From positions 1 to 29,203 of the forward strand of contig JANBPT010000596.1 in the NCBI GenBank assembly GCA_027575765.1: a stretch of DNA of 29,203 nt, given 5' to 3'. Origin of the DNA: Tieghemiomyces parasiticus (lineage: Eukaryota; Kickxellomycota; Dimargaritomycetes; Dimargaritales; Dimargaritaceae). Below, in pieces: positions 11,601 through 21,032 of the stretch. Position numbers and translations under genes: made by a program. Every line of letters starts with the position of its first letter. Within the stretch, counting starts at the first letter, position 1. A model generated the notes under the pieces. The model did not search any database and had not been told where the DNA came from. It was given only the letters and a program-made list of their open reading frames with translations.

Positions 11601-11817
11601 AGAGGACGGGGGTTGAAGTAGCGCGAAATACGTATAAGAGGGGGGGGTTAGTACAAGGCTCGCCCGCAGTTTTCTATCACGTACGCACAGAAGCACACCG
11701 ACACCATTGGGGTTTGGTCGGCAGTCAGGGAATTCTGCCAATGGAATACTTGCGCATGAGACGGTCAACAACGCCTAGTGGATCGCGGATGCAGTCGGCG
11801 GCTTCGGTCGGAGTCAT
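8688..11817 (-). CDS. MCMBP: MCM complex-binding protein (MCMBP/Mcb1), nine exons
   Basis: Exons read on the minus strand: 11817-11750, 11591-11495, 11327-10845, 10665-10589, 10461-10373, 10302-10101, 9938-9281, 9094-8985, 8814-8688. They total 1911 nt and encode 636 residues, close to the usual length of about 640. MCMBP binds MCM3-7 in place of MCM2 and helps assemble or unload MCM helicase complexes in the nucleus. Recognisable blocks: IPSLNHLDP followed by LVRFRCMVQD (exon 3); YTVPIPGEAAWV (exon 3); VVGVFEW (exon 4); GGDTLAAEFFLLSTL (exon 6); MAVGRFVLNL, LLVDETAMGNGQL (about residues 445-457) and SDGKSFLPADC (about 497-507) in exon 7; EYTIPPHMAE joined across the intron to KIQAAYVEERK; TLSYGLAELTDEVWAR near the C-terminus. 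Seven internal introns have clear donors and acceptors and keep the frame. Intron 1 is the weak point: its donor is GTATTC, and an alternative (GTCTCA donor with acceptor CACAG) is also in frame. HDHD2 lies divergently, 713 bp away. Confidence 0.93.
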
Positions 11818-12530
11818 GTTGGAATGCGACGGAGAGGGCGAGAGCAGGAGGATTGGTATAGGCAGAGTAGTAAACTAGTATGCTAAGATTGGAAGGGAAC
11901 CACAGGACAACCACAAAGTAAATGAGAGAAAAGCAGAGCTGACGGGAGGACGCCGGGAGGGACAGGACAGATTCTTTGCTACGGAGGTCCTGTTATTTTG
12001 TTTATATTGCGTTGGTGAAAGAAGCCTTTGTGCTACTAGCGCCACAGGACTCCAAGGGGAGGAAGGGTACGGGGTTGAAATGGTTAGGCCTGGCGAAGCT
12101 GGAAAGCAATCGCCCAAGTATGCTAATGCAGTCCACATCCTGTCGGACCTCCCCTCTCTTCTCGTGTTTATTCGCTGTCCGTGCAGGATGCCTCTGGTAA
12201 GTCCAGGAATGAGCCCTGTTACTTGGTCCAGCCCAAATATCACTGCATATTGTAAAGGGAAACTAGACTAGTAATGGGAGACGGGGAGAAGTTTCAGACA
12301 GGCAAAAGCGAAGGGGTTAGTGGAGCTGCAGCCATGCCGTAGGGCCCGCCCGCCCACATTTGCCGCTAGCACTTACATGTGAGCACCACATTTCGCCCGG
12401 CTATCTATACCACACGTTCATTTGGAATATCGCCACTCGTTTGTAGACACGTCGGTCAATCAAGCCTGCCCCCTGTAATTCGAAGAGCCGAATTCCATAC
12501 TGTCTTCTTTACTATCCCTAGAGCCATAGT
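11818..12530. promoter_or_regulatory. Divergent promoter region between MCMBP and the HDHD2-like gene
   Basis: A 713-bp spacer between two start codons facing away from each other. The MCMBP half (about 11820-12110) is purine-rich on the plus strand, that is C/T-rich in the MCMBP sense, as at other leaders in this window. No TATA box is obvious on either side. An ATG at 12379 (+) opens a frame with the character of a mitochondrial presequence; it is discussed under findings. The longer minus-strand frame here looks like a by-product of the C/T bias. Confidence 0.55.
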
Positions 12531-13674
12531 ATGTCGCCGCCCACTAGCCAGCGTCTATCTGGCGGGCTTCGCGCCTTGCTTATCGACCTCAGCGGCACCC
12601 TTCACATTGACAACCAGGTCACACCCCGAGCCCCAGCAGCCGTAGCCAAGCTACGCGAGCGAGGCGTCAAGGTAGGCTATGAACGTCTGCGCTATGTTAG
12701 AGGGACGGGGCGGGCGGGGGGAGGTGGAAGTACCTTGGAACCCACTCGTACCCCCCCCCGCCCAACTAGCATTGTTATTGCCTCTATTCTCTGCTTACAC
12801 CTTGTAACCTATCCACCTCACGTCCGTTTAGATACTTTTCTGCACCAACACCACTAAGGAAGGTTCGTCCGAACTGCACCAGCGGCTGACCCGGCTCGGC
12901 TTTACGGTCCACCCTGACGAACTCTTCACCTCGTTGGACGCAGCCCGCCAACTGGTGGAACGGTCCGGTTGGAACCCCCTCCTCTTTCTAGCCGAGTCAG
13001 CGCGCCGCGGGTTTCCCGGGGTCGGTGAGAGCCAGACCGCCGACGGTACGGCGATACCCAAAGATGCAGTGGTCATCGGGCTGTCCCCAGCGGATTTCCA
13101 TTACGATAAGGTAGGGTAGCGAACAAAGTAAACCAGCCATTGCGTGTGTGCGTGTGTAAGTGTGCAGTGAAAGCTATGGTGTTGGCTCCTCCCCCTCCCC
13201 TCTCCCTTTTTATTTACACTCTCCTGATCCACACCGCTCCCCCCTCCCCCGCCCCACCAGCTCAACGAGGCCTTTCGTCTCCTCAACCAAGGCGCCCCAC
13301 TCGTCGCCATCCATAAGGCACGCTACTTTGCCCGCCCGGATGGCCTGGCCCTGGGGCCGGGCGGATTCGTAGAGGCCCTGGAGTACGCGGCAGGAGTGAA
13401 AGCCACGGTCGTGGGGAAACCCGAACGGCCATTTTTTCAACAGGCGTTGGATCGTCTGGAGATGCAAGACTGCCCGTGCCAGGTGGCCATGATTGGCGAC
13501 GACGTAGAACAGGACCTGGGTACGGGGGCCATCGAGTTGGGCCTCCAACGCATCCTGGTGCGGACGGGCAAGTACCGTCCAGGCGACGAGGACCGCGCCG
13601 CGGTGCCGCTGACGGCCGTGTGTGACAATTTCGCCCAGGCCGTCGATACTATTTTGACTAATGGGGAGCCTTGA
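12531..13674 (+). CDS. HDHD2: HAD-superfamily phosphatase, HDHD2/LHPP-like, three exons
   Basis: Exons 12531-12671, 12832-13110 and 13261-13674 (introns of 160 and 150 nt, both phase 0) give 277 residues, close to human HDHD2 (259) and LHPP (270). HAD motif I is DLSGTL (nucleophile D19, with Ser at position 21 where most HAD phosphatases have Asp, as expected for this subfamily). Motif II is CTNTTKE (52-57), motif III is K193 in VVGKPE, and motif IV is IGDDVEQDLG (D220, D221, D225). The cap is of the C2 type between motifs II and III, with FTSLDAARQL, VVIGLSPADFHY, LNEAFRLL, APLVAIHKARYF and DGLALGPGGFVEALEYA. The sequence fits HDHD2 better than LHPP. HDHD2 is cytosolic and its natural substrate is unsettled; LHPP acts on phosphohistidine/pyrophosphate. 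Intron 1 contains a run of nine C. The gene is divergent from MCMBP and convergent with the TPR-MBL gene. Confidence 0.93.
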
Positions 13675-14204
13675 GCCTGGGATCACGCAACCGAAGGATG
13701 GATGACAACCAGGCCTCGGCAGTTTACAAACGGCAAAGATTAAACACTGAAGTTCAGTTCATATTGGTTAATTGAATAGGCGTGATAGGGGATTAGAATG
13801 TAGGGATGCATAGATTGGTAGATAGGCAAGGCATGGGTGTATAGTATCGAACAGTGAGATCAAAAGGGCGTCCGTGGTACGAGAGAGAGTGAGCGGGTAA
13901 CCCGTTGACGTTAAAAATAATAAATCAGAGGTTGTGGTAAGAGCAAAAGGCACATGGAATTGATACAAGGTAGTCGGGGCGAGGACCGGGTGAGAGTTGG
14001 TGGGGGTCATATATCATAAGGTTGCAAAGAAATAAAATAATAATTAAATTAAAAAGAGGCTTCAGAAACAGTACAAACGCGGATGACGAACGAAGGAGGG
14101 GCAGTATTAAAGGTCAACGGTGCATACGTATCAGGGTATTGAGGCACCCCCCCCCATGGGGATAATTCAAGGCGCGGTTGGCCCAAAGCCAACTCTGCTG
14201 AGAC
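13675..14204. other. Convergent 3' intergenic region
   Basis: Between the stop codons of the HDHD2-like gene (+) and the TPR-MBL gene (-). It is A/T-rich around 13910-14060, with several AATAAA/AATAAT-like strings near 14030 that could act as polyadenylation signals, and has a run of nine C at 14147-14155. No gene is recognised. Confidence 0.55.
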
Positions 14205-15806
14205 TCATGATAGTTGCAAGTTGTTGTACTCGTCCCACTCAGCAGTGTAGCCGTCGCGTAGTAAACCGGATAACTGTTCGGTTTCGATAGTGGACCAGGA
14301 TCCACCGTAGTCGTGGCCCGGGTAGATCATGACGGCAGGATCGAGGTTCTTGAGGATGTGCTGGAGCGAGTTAACCATGTCGTGTTTGCAACCGCCGGGG
14401 AGGTCGACGCGGCCGCAGGAGGTGGGGAATAAAGTATCTCCGGTGAACAATCGGCTCTCGTTAACCATGATGCACTGGCTGCCTTCGGAGTGACCAGGCG
14501 TGTGGAGAAACCGGAGGGTGGTCCGGACACCTAGTGTCATGGCGTACTGGTCGGTGGTCTTAGTGACACGTCCAGTGGGCAGGCCCGGATTGGATTCGAG
14601 GACGTAGGGTAGATCCTTCTCGTGGACGTAGGCCTTGAGGTGCGGGTACTTCTTCATGACAGTGTCTAGACCCGACACGCGAATGTGGAGGGCATCGAAC
14701 GGGGCTGGCGGGATGCCACCGACGTGATCAAAGTGGTAGTGCGTGACGATAGCGGCCACCGGGGTAAGACCCTCCTTCTTGATGACGCGCATGATCCCTG
14801 GAACGTCCCAGCAAGCGTCGACGATGGCGCACTGCTTGCTCTCCCGGTCGACAATGAGGTAAATATAGTTGCGCATCTTTTTGGCGAAATCAAAAATCTT
14901 GTTCTGGATCGGGTTGAGACCCCGGGTACAGGCAATGTCGCGGCCGGCCAGCAGCTGGAACACGGCAAGCCCTTGCTCCTTGTCGGCCCGTAGTAACCGG
15001 GCCTTCTGGGCGAACACGCGGAGCTCTCGGTTTTGGGGCTCGAGGTCTGAGGCAAACCCGTAGTGGATCACGGCCAGCTCGAACATGCCCAGGGCCAGCA
15101 GGGCTTCACCCTTTCTGAAGTGACCCTTGGACCAGAGTGGCCGGGTCTGCACAACCTTCTCAGCGTCCCGCAGTGAGTCGTGGAGCTCGCTACGCATAAA
15201 GTGGGCCATGCTGCGGTTCGAGTATAGCATGCACACCAGGTCCTCCACTTCCGCAGGGGACTCGGGCACAACCTGCTCAATGAGCGTCATGGCCCGCGTG
15301 TACGCCGCGATGGCTTCCGGGTACCGTTCCCGCTCGAAGTGTTCGTTGGCGTTGAGGATCAGCGTGTAAACGTGGGCCTCCCCCGCCGGCCGGGAACTGC
15401 TCGTTGCGGCAGACCCGGTGGACGAGGACGAGAGGGACGGCTTGGGCGAGGCCTGGTTCTGGGTCGTGGCGGGATCGAAAGAATTCCGAACGGGTGACGA
15501 GGAGCCACGGCCGGGGACGTACTGCAGGGAGAGTCGGCGCAGGACCGCCGATTTGCGGCGACTGACCGGTGACGCCGTATCAGCCGAGGCCAGGGTCTGG
15601 ACGGTGGAGGTCCGCGACGGGGAGGGTCGGTCCTTGGACGTGGCGTTGCGGTCCAGGTCGCCCGGGGACAAGGTCGGGGTTGAGGGTGACTTGTCCGCCG
15701 GCTTGTGTGTGGCCTGGTCCGAGGGACTGGCCTCGGGTTTGGGAGCGAGGGCGAACCGCGAGGCCAGAGCGCTGACGCCCAATGTTGCGAACGAGAACTT
15801 GGCCAT
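14205..15806 (-). CDS. TPR domain fused to a glyoxalase II-like metallo-beta-lactamase hydrolase
   Basis: Intronless 533-residue protein. Residues 1-140 are a Ser/Pro/Thr-rich, probably disordered region. Residues about 145-265 form three TPR-like helix pairs (for example NANEHFERERYPEAIAAYTRA, CMLYSNRSMAHFMRSELHDS and SKGHFRKGEALLALGMFELA). Residues about 283-510 are a metallo-beta-lactamase fold with every metal ligand of the glyoxalase II group: H356, H358, D360 and H361 in THYHFDHVGG, H439 in TPGHS, D457 in FTGDTLF, and H498 in YPGHDYGG. It should bind two metal ions and hydrolyse a thioester or ester. True glyoxalase II has an additional C-terminal glutathione-binding helical domain; here only about 35 residues follow H498, so the substrate is probably not S-lactoylglutathione. 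The TPR part suggests a protein partner. The first ATG (GCGATGG context) opens the frame. The N-terminal 20 residues (MAKFSFATLG onward, ending in ALASRFAL) could be a weak organelle-targeting segment. Confidence 0.92.
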   Translation of the reverse strand: MAKFSFATLGVSALASRFALAPKPEASPSDQATHKPADKSPSTPTLSPGDLDRNATSKDRPSPSRTSTVQTLASADTASPVSRRKSAVLRRLSLQYVPGRGSSSPVRNSFDPATTQNQASPKPSLSSSSTGSAATSSSRPAGEAHVYTLILNANEHFERERYPEAIAAYTRAMTLIEQVVPESPAEVEDLVCMLYSNRSMAHFMRSELHDSLRDAEKVVQTRPLWSKGHFRKGEALLALGMFELAVIHYGFASDLEPQNRELRVFAQKARLLRADKEQGLAVFQLLAGRDIACTRGLNPIQNKIFDFAKKMRNYIYLIVDRESKQCAIVDACWDVPGIMRVIKKEGLTPVAAIVTHYHFDHVGGIPPAPFDALHIRVSGLDTVMKKYPHLKAYVHEKDLPYVLESNPGLPTGRVTKTTDQYAMTLGVRTTLRFLHTPGHSEGSQCIMVNESRLFTGDTLFPTSCGRVDLPGGCKHDMVNSLQHILKNLDPAVMIYPGHDYGGSWSTIETEQLSGLLRDGYTAEWDEYNNLQLS

Positions 15807-17344
15807 CGCGGGGAAGTGGGATGCAAGCTGGCTTAGCGCTCAACGAAGGATGGTAGCACGGACACGAAGGGCCGAGGGAGGCTCGTAGGGCTGTAAGGGG
15901 TGAGATCGGGAGCGTGTGCGTGGGCTTGTAAATCAGGGCGGCGGAGAGAGTGGCTCGCAGGGCCCAGAGCGCGGGAGCGGTGGTGCGCAAAAGGACGGTG
16001 CTGAGGTTGACGTGCACCGTTCGGCACAATAAAGCAAACACGGACGGGTGGCTGTGTACAGGCAGCACACTGGCGGAGGGTTTCCAAGTCGGGGGGCCGC
16101 TTCTGTCTATATCAAAAATAATGGCCGGCGGGACTGCAGCCAGCTGAGCACAATAGTGGGAGCCAGGAGAAATGAGGTGTCAGGGGGGAGGGTCGGCTGC
16201 TGTGCTGGGGCTCAGTCGGGTTGGAAATGAGGTCGCGGCTTCCACGTCTGAAGGTGTGGGTGTCTAGGAGACGGCGTGCAGCAGCGTTGCAGAAGCAGGT
16301 GACAACCAACACTGCTCGAAAGTGCCGACGACACAAGGGATGAGATGTGGATGGAGAGACAGGGAGCCTGGGCCGGCTGGTGGCGGTTCTGCACCACACC
16401 GACGATATGAGATGTCAGCGAAGCGGGCTGGCCACGACAATAGGTTGAGGGCCTCAGGGGTAGGAGCGGGAATGGAAGGTGAAACCGGGAGGGGCTGCTT
16501 GACACAACGGGCCCAGTGCCAAATTGCAAGGGCTTTGGCCGATTAGAAAACGAGGCGGGGTGTGATGCGGCGGAAGAGCCTGGCCCGCAGATGTGCGACG
16601 GTAGGGGCAGGGTGCCGGAATATTTGTACGGAGGGAGTCAAGAACCGTCGAGCAATACGCTAGCAGAGTTAAGGTTGCAGAGGAATAGGGTTCAGATAAA
16701 AAAATCGGAGTATTAACGAAGAGCAGAAAAAGACGTGGAGGAAAAGGCTATGAGGCCGACAGGCGCCGAGGTGGCCGCAATGCAGGATACAAGGGGGGGG
16801 GTTCCGTGCCATGGAAACCCACAAGCCGTCCGGCTGGCCGATGGGTGGAATCTGGCGGCGCCGCGGACTGGCCAGCTTGGCACAGTCCCCTCCTATCTCG
16901 CCCCCGTTCCTAAGCCAACTCGGGGCCAGCCGATGGTGAAAAAAAGAAGAAGGCTCAGGAGGTAGCGCGGGATGCTCCTACGCTAACCCCCAGTGAAGGA
17001 AAAGGCCGATGAAGCGCCATGGAGGCGCGATATGCCTACCGGTGCACTTTTTGGGCAATGATAAGTGCCATCCGGGCAGTGTGCTGTGGTGCGGAGGACA
17101 TCGGAGACCAGGGTAATAGTGGAAGCGGGAATCGGAAGGATTTGCACTCTACTCCTGCCGTTGGCCAGAAAGAGAGGGCGGGCTAGGTTGACAGCGCAGT
17201 CCTAGCCCATCGCCGGACAGACTGTCCTCGAGATGCCAGTGACGAGGGTTTCAGACAGAATGGGGAATTACCCGGTTCGGGGGCTCCGGCGGGTCATTGC
17301 TACAGCCCCAGCAGCGACTCGCGGTATGAAAAGCACCCCCCCCT
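15807..17344. other. Intergenic: long purine-rich (plus strand) leader of the TPR-MBL gene
   Basis: About 1.5 kb with no recognisable gene. From about 15820 to 16760 the plus strand is G/A-rich, which is C/T-rich in the direction of the TPR-MBL gene, so at least the part next to 15806 is probably its promoter and 5' UTR. A run of nine G lies at 16793-16801 and a run of eight C at 17336-17343. Short open frames on both strands have no recognisable content. Confidence 0.55.
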
Positions 17345-18916
17345 TCATGTTTGCCCCCGTTTTTTCATCCCCAGCACAGGGCGCGCAGGCCCTCTTGCCC
17401 CGGCAAGGCGCACAAGGCCCTGCTTCGCTGACATGTCCTTGCGGCCGACGGTACTGCCCATTTGTTTCTTCAGCAGCCCGTCCACGTCAGCCACGCCTTA
17501 AAAAGGGTTAGGCGATCCGGCAAGGCGTGAATGTATTTTCGATTACCATTTTATAGCGTGGCCGTCCATACAGCTAGCCCCATTATATTATTAGCCTGGG
17601 CAGTACACTGCCGCTATGGGCACAAGGGCCTACCTTTGCTGCAACAGGTGTATATATGAAGCCCCAACCGCGCGTTCGTTCAACAGCACCACGTACTTAA
17701 GAAAGAACGGATACCCCATATCTGTGTACGACTTACCGGCAGCTTGAGCCTCTGTCCCATAGCCGAATCCGCTGCTGCGGCCTTGCCACATCAACTTGGT
17801 CTTCTGGCCGTCCGGCGTACTGACCAGTTGTGTCTCATCTAGCAAGATTGACTGTGCCCTAGCGGGGGTGGACCATTTCAGCTGCAGGTGAATGCCAGAC
17901 AAGTCTCCAAAGGTCGATTCCGTTGGGTCGGCAGGCTGGTAATCGTGCGGGTTAAGCTGTAAACCCATCGGAGCTTCCAGGGCTCCTAGTAAAGGAATGT
18001 CCATACGAATCGCTTCCAGGGCCGGGTTGAACCGTAGCACGACCCCCTGGCCCACGCGCTGTAGGTCTTTACCTGAGGTACCTGCCGACAACTCCAGGGA
18101 CTGGCTAGTCTGCCATGCGGCGTCGGTGAGGGCCGCCGGATACGTCTGGGCACCTTCCGCCAATAGGGTGTCCGACGGTAGGCACATCCGGATTTGGTGG
18201 GCAGCAGGGTTGGTGTCCGTAAAGTTAAACATAACGGCGCGGTGGGTACTGCCTTGACAAAACAGACCGATAAGGCTACAGGCGACACACGGGGAGTCAT
18301 CAACCTGCGATCGCATGAGGCCAATGACGCCATCCAAGCCAGCGGGCCAGTTTGGTTCACGGACCGGGACCTTTGGGCTGCCGTTTAAATAGACCGGTAC
18401 GTCCCGGTAGATTGTATCGCCGACTTGGAGTTTTCTAGGGTACCATGCTTCCACGCTGCTCCGCATTGGACACGACTGCTGCTTCAGCGAATTGAAGTGC
18501 TCCCCGCCAGCACGTGTCTCACGGAGGAGGCGGGAATGGTAGGCCTGGGTCTGCTCGCGAAGGCCACGGATCTTCCAGCGTCCCAGGGCGCTGCCGTTTA
18601 GGTGGACGCCAACGACTCCCGTATCCACCATGACGCGGAATATCCGCCGGGTCACTCCTGGTAAGCGAAGCTCAACGTAGGGTAGATTACGGTCCGTGGT
18701 CTGCATGGCGCTGCTCTGAGATGAGGCGGAGGACAGCGACCGGCCGACCGCGTTGCGCATCCAGTCGCCTAAACGCCGGTGGCGGGGTGCGGGTGGTGAC
18801 GACCCTAGGGCCGTGTATTTCACAGGCCAAACGTCATTGGTCGCCACGGTCAGACCGATGACCGCAAGTAGGAACACGGAGAGCCCTGTGAGCGGGTAGT
18901 GCAGTGCCAAATGCAT
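17345..18916 (-). CDS. Secreted pepsin-like (A1 family) protein lacking the second catalytic Asp; probable two-exon gene
   Basis: The main exon (18916 down to 17634) encodes a signal-anchor/signal peptide (hydrophobic about residues 10-25, likely cleavage after VATND-proximal Ala) and a pepsin-like fold. The first strand and active-site loop are PYVELRLPGVTRRIFRVMVDTG (D98); LDGVIGL (194-200) matches the usual 'DGILGLG'. Where the second 'DTGTS' loop is expected I read VVLRFNPALEAI (about 292-303), without Asp. The fold closes with GYPFFLKYVVLLNERAVGAS (401-420), like the pepsin end 'G..FL..Y.VVFD....VG.A'. Many Cys (149, 210, 213, 220, 245) would suit an extracellular protein. Unspliced, the frame stops at 17630 (428 residues). 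A donor AAAG/GTAGGC just before that stop and an acceptor GGCAG at 17454 give a 180-nt intron, typical for this window, and a basic 35-residue tail ending at 17345 (463 residues). Whether the tail is real is uncertain; the main exon is solid. The lack of one catalytic Asp suggests a binding or structural role. Confidence 0.75.
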
Positions 18917-20039
18917 AATGTATATAAATATGGACAGGAAAATTAAACGGCCCGCTAGTTAGGGAGGCCTAAAACATAGAGCGGGGTCGTAGGTAGGTTA
19001 AAAATGGTGTCTAAAAATAACGACCCAACGGTTGGAAAAAAATCGAAATGCGCACACTTATAGAGTAGAGGTCAATTAGGGCGGCGGTGGGATAGGGGTG
19101 GCGTATTTATGTGAGCGTAGGCCGTCGGTGTTGGTAAGTCAGAATGGGCCAAAGAAGTATATCCACAAGGGAGAATACTCAACATTTTTTGGGAGGAGTC
19201 CGAAACGCACCGTCGCTAGAACGAGCACTCCAAGGAAGGTTTTTTTTTTTAGCGTTCCGCTTTCAGCCTATCCCCTGTTGTTACATGTGGCGTCGTCGCT
19301 AATCCGGCCACTATAAACTACAGATAGCCACGGAGCCTCATGGCCTGCCAACCATCATTCCCACCGCGACCCTTATTCTTGGAATTATCTCAGAGCGGTC
19401 CCTTTCCTAGCCTGGATAGCTGCTCAGCTATGCGGTTGACCAAATGAAGTGAAACCTGGTCAATCGGCAGCAGAACACGACCTATGATTCTTGGGTACGT
19501 GGGGCACTCTCATGCAAGCCCCCCCCAAGCTCCACAGCGCCAGGCGTCGTTGCTAAGGTAGTTTTGATTCAATCTCCCGTGAATTTACCCCGCGTCCCTA
19601 CCCCACAGATATATAGAGTAAGGCTTACTCCTTATCCGATAATGATGAAGCAGGTAGGTAATCGTTTTTCAATACTTTGCGCCACTAAACTGTTCGGCAG
19701 CTGGGTGTAGGATTAAGCCTGTCTTCTTTACTTTATGACACAGCATGCTGCCGTTTGCACATCCTGCTGGCGCCTTAGCCATTCGTCAAAGATAATCCGA
19801 TGCTCCAACCTGGCCTTGGGCACTGACGTGTCTTAGGCCTTACTTTATCAATGATTATAACTCTTAATATGGCGCCCTCACATTTATTATAGATGGCTCC
19901 ATATATTGTGATACATTCGAATTTAAATGGTGTTTATTTAAAAATAGTTACCACCACTCTGTAACTCTTTGTAAACTCTTTCTAGCCAGCTATCATGGCC
20001 GGCTCTAAAATCACTTGGCTGGATCCTAGAATGAGCCGA
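18917..20039. other. Intergenic, gene-poor; start of the accessory region
   Basis: No gene is recognised. A TATATAAA-like string sits only about ten bases upstream of the protease-like ATG (18916), too close to be that gene's normal TATA box if the start is right. A run of eight C lies at 19519-19526. From about 19850 the sequence is A/T-rich and leads into the mariner relic. A short CCATATAT at 19899-19906 could be part of a decayed inverted end of that element. Confidence 0.5.
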
Positions 20040-21032
20040 TCACCAGGCGCCCACGGCCGCCTCCAATGTGGTGAATTTATTACCTCTCAGCCGCCGGTTG
20101 TCACCCCTGGACAGCCAGAAGTCGCAGAGGGCTAGACTAAGGCTGTAGAAAGGGGCTGGAAGTTGCTTGATGCTGGTGCCGAATTCGATGGTCTGGATAA
20201 CTGCAGCCTAGCGGGGTGCTGTATTATCATGTTAGAGCCACGGCGGTGACAGTCTAACCTTCTGCGCATCTTTTCCTCAGGTTGGAGCACGGTTTCCAGC
20301 CCACAGTTTAGGTAGTGATCGGCAGAGGTCTTGGCACTAGGAGACCTGATGGTCAGGCGCGACTGGTGATGGTTAGTAGAAATAATAATGATCTATTAGC
20401 ATTACCGTGGGTATGGTATGGCCCCGGCGGGTATGGGTTGGGGTTCGGACCACCTTTAGGATACCACCCCAGCGGTTAGAGCTAGCAGGTGGATCATAAA
20501 GGCACTTAACTCTCGGCACCGGTGACACTGGAACCCGGCAGATAGTCACTGGTCCCATTGAACTCCGCCAGGAACTCGGTGGTAAAACGTACCCACTGGT
20601 GGCGCTGGCTGTCAGTGAGGTTGTGGGGGGGGACTCGGCGATTGAAATAGCTGCGCAACCCCAGGTCCCTGTGCAGGACTCTACGCATGGTACTAGGGCA
20701 AGTGTGGCAGGCCCAGGCCGGCTGCTCAGCAGTCAGTCGAGGGTCTTCTTTTAGCCGTTTCAGAATCACGTCCCCATAATATCCGCTAATGTCATCTGAT
20801 GGGTGGCCAGAGCGAGGGTCATCTGCAAAAGAGTAGTGACCTGTGCGAAAGCGAGCCAGCCACCTGTAGATGGTGGAGCGGCTAGGGGCAGCCAGGCCCA
20901 GCCTGGAAGTCAAAACATTAAGAATAGCATCTGACTTGCGGCCCTCTAGATAGTAATTCTAGATAAGGACCTGCAAATCACGCCTGGTTAATTTGGACGA
21001 AGTGGGAGAGCGGGGTTTGAAAAGTAGACATG
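20040..21032 (-). pseudogene. Decayed mariner-type (Tc1/mariner superfamily) transposase
   Basis: Reading the minus strand from 21032, a mariner transposase can be followed through several frames with an internal stop and at least two frameshifts. First comes the N-terminal helix-turn-helix: LTRRDLQVLI, a stop, NYYLEGRKSDAILNVLTSRL, then PSRSTIYRWLARFRTGHYSF and DDPRSGHPSDD. Next come RRVLHRDLGLRSYFNRRVPPHNLTDSQRHQWVRF, where mariners have 'VPH.LT..Q...R', and VTGAES, where 'TGDE(S/T)W' is expected (first catalytic Asp is Ala). After a frame change: LYDPPASSNRWGGI and TIPTVMLIDHYYF. After a second change: LPAPFYSLSLALCDFWLSRGDNRRLRGNKF, matching 'PPYSPDLAPCDFWLFP.LKR.LRG'. The middle 'DNA..H' Asp appears lost (I read HPAR). 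The copy cannot encode an active enzyme. Terminal inverted repeats are not certain; ATATATGG at 21191-21198 and CCATATAT at 19899-19906 would bound a 1.3-kb element, a normal mariner size. Confidence 0.88.

Noticed and set aside
12379..12645. An 88-residue gene starting at 12379 as a protein in its own right
   Set aside because: Its 3' half overlaps the phosphatase exon in the wrong frame; only its first third is interesting, as a possible alternative leader.
15418..15888. A 156-residue plus-strand frame opposite the TPR-MBL N-terminus
   Set aside because: It is the antisense reading of the Ser/Pro-rich N-terminal region of a gene with a clear conserved product.
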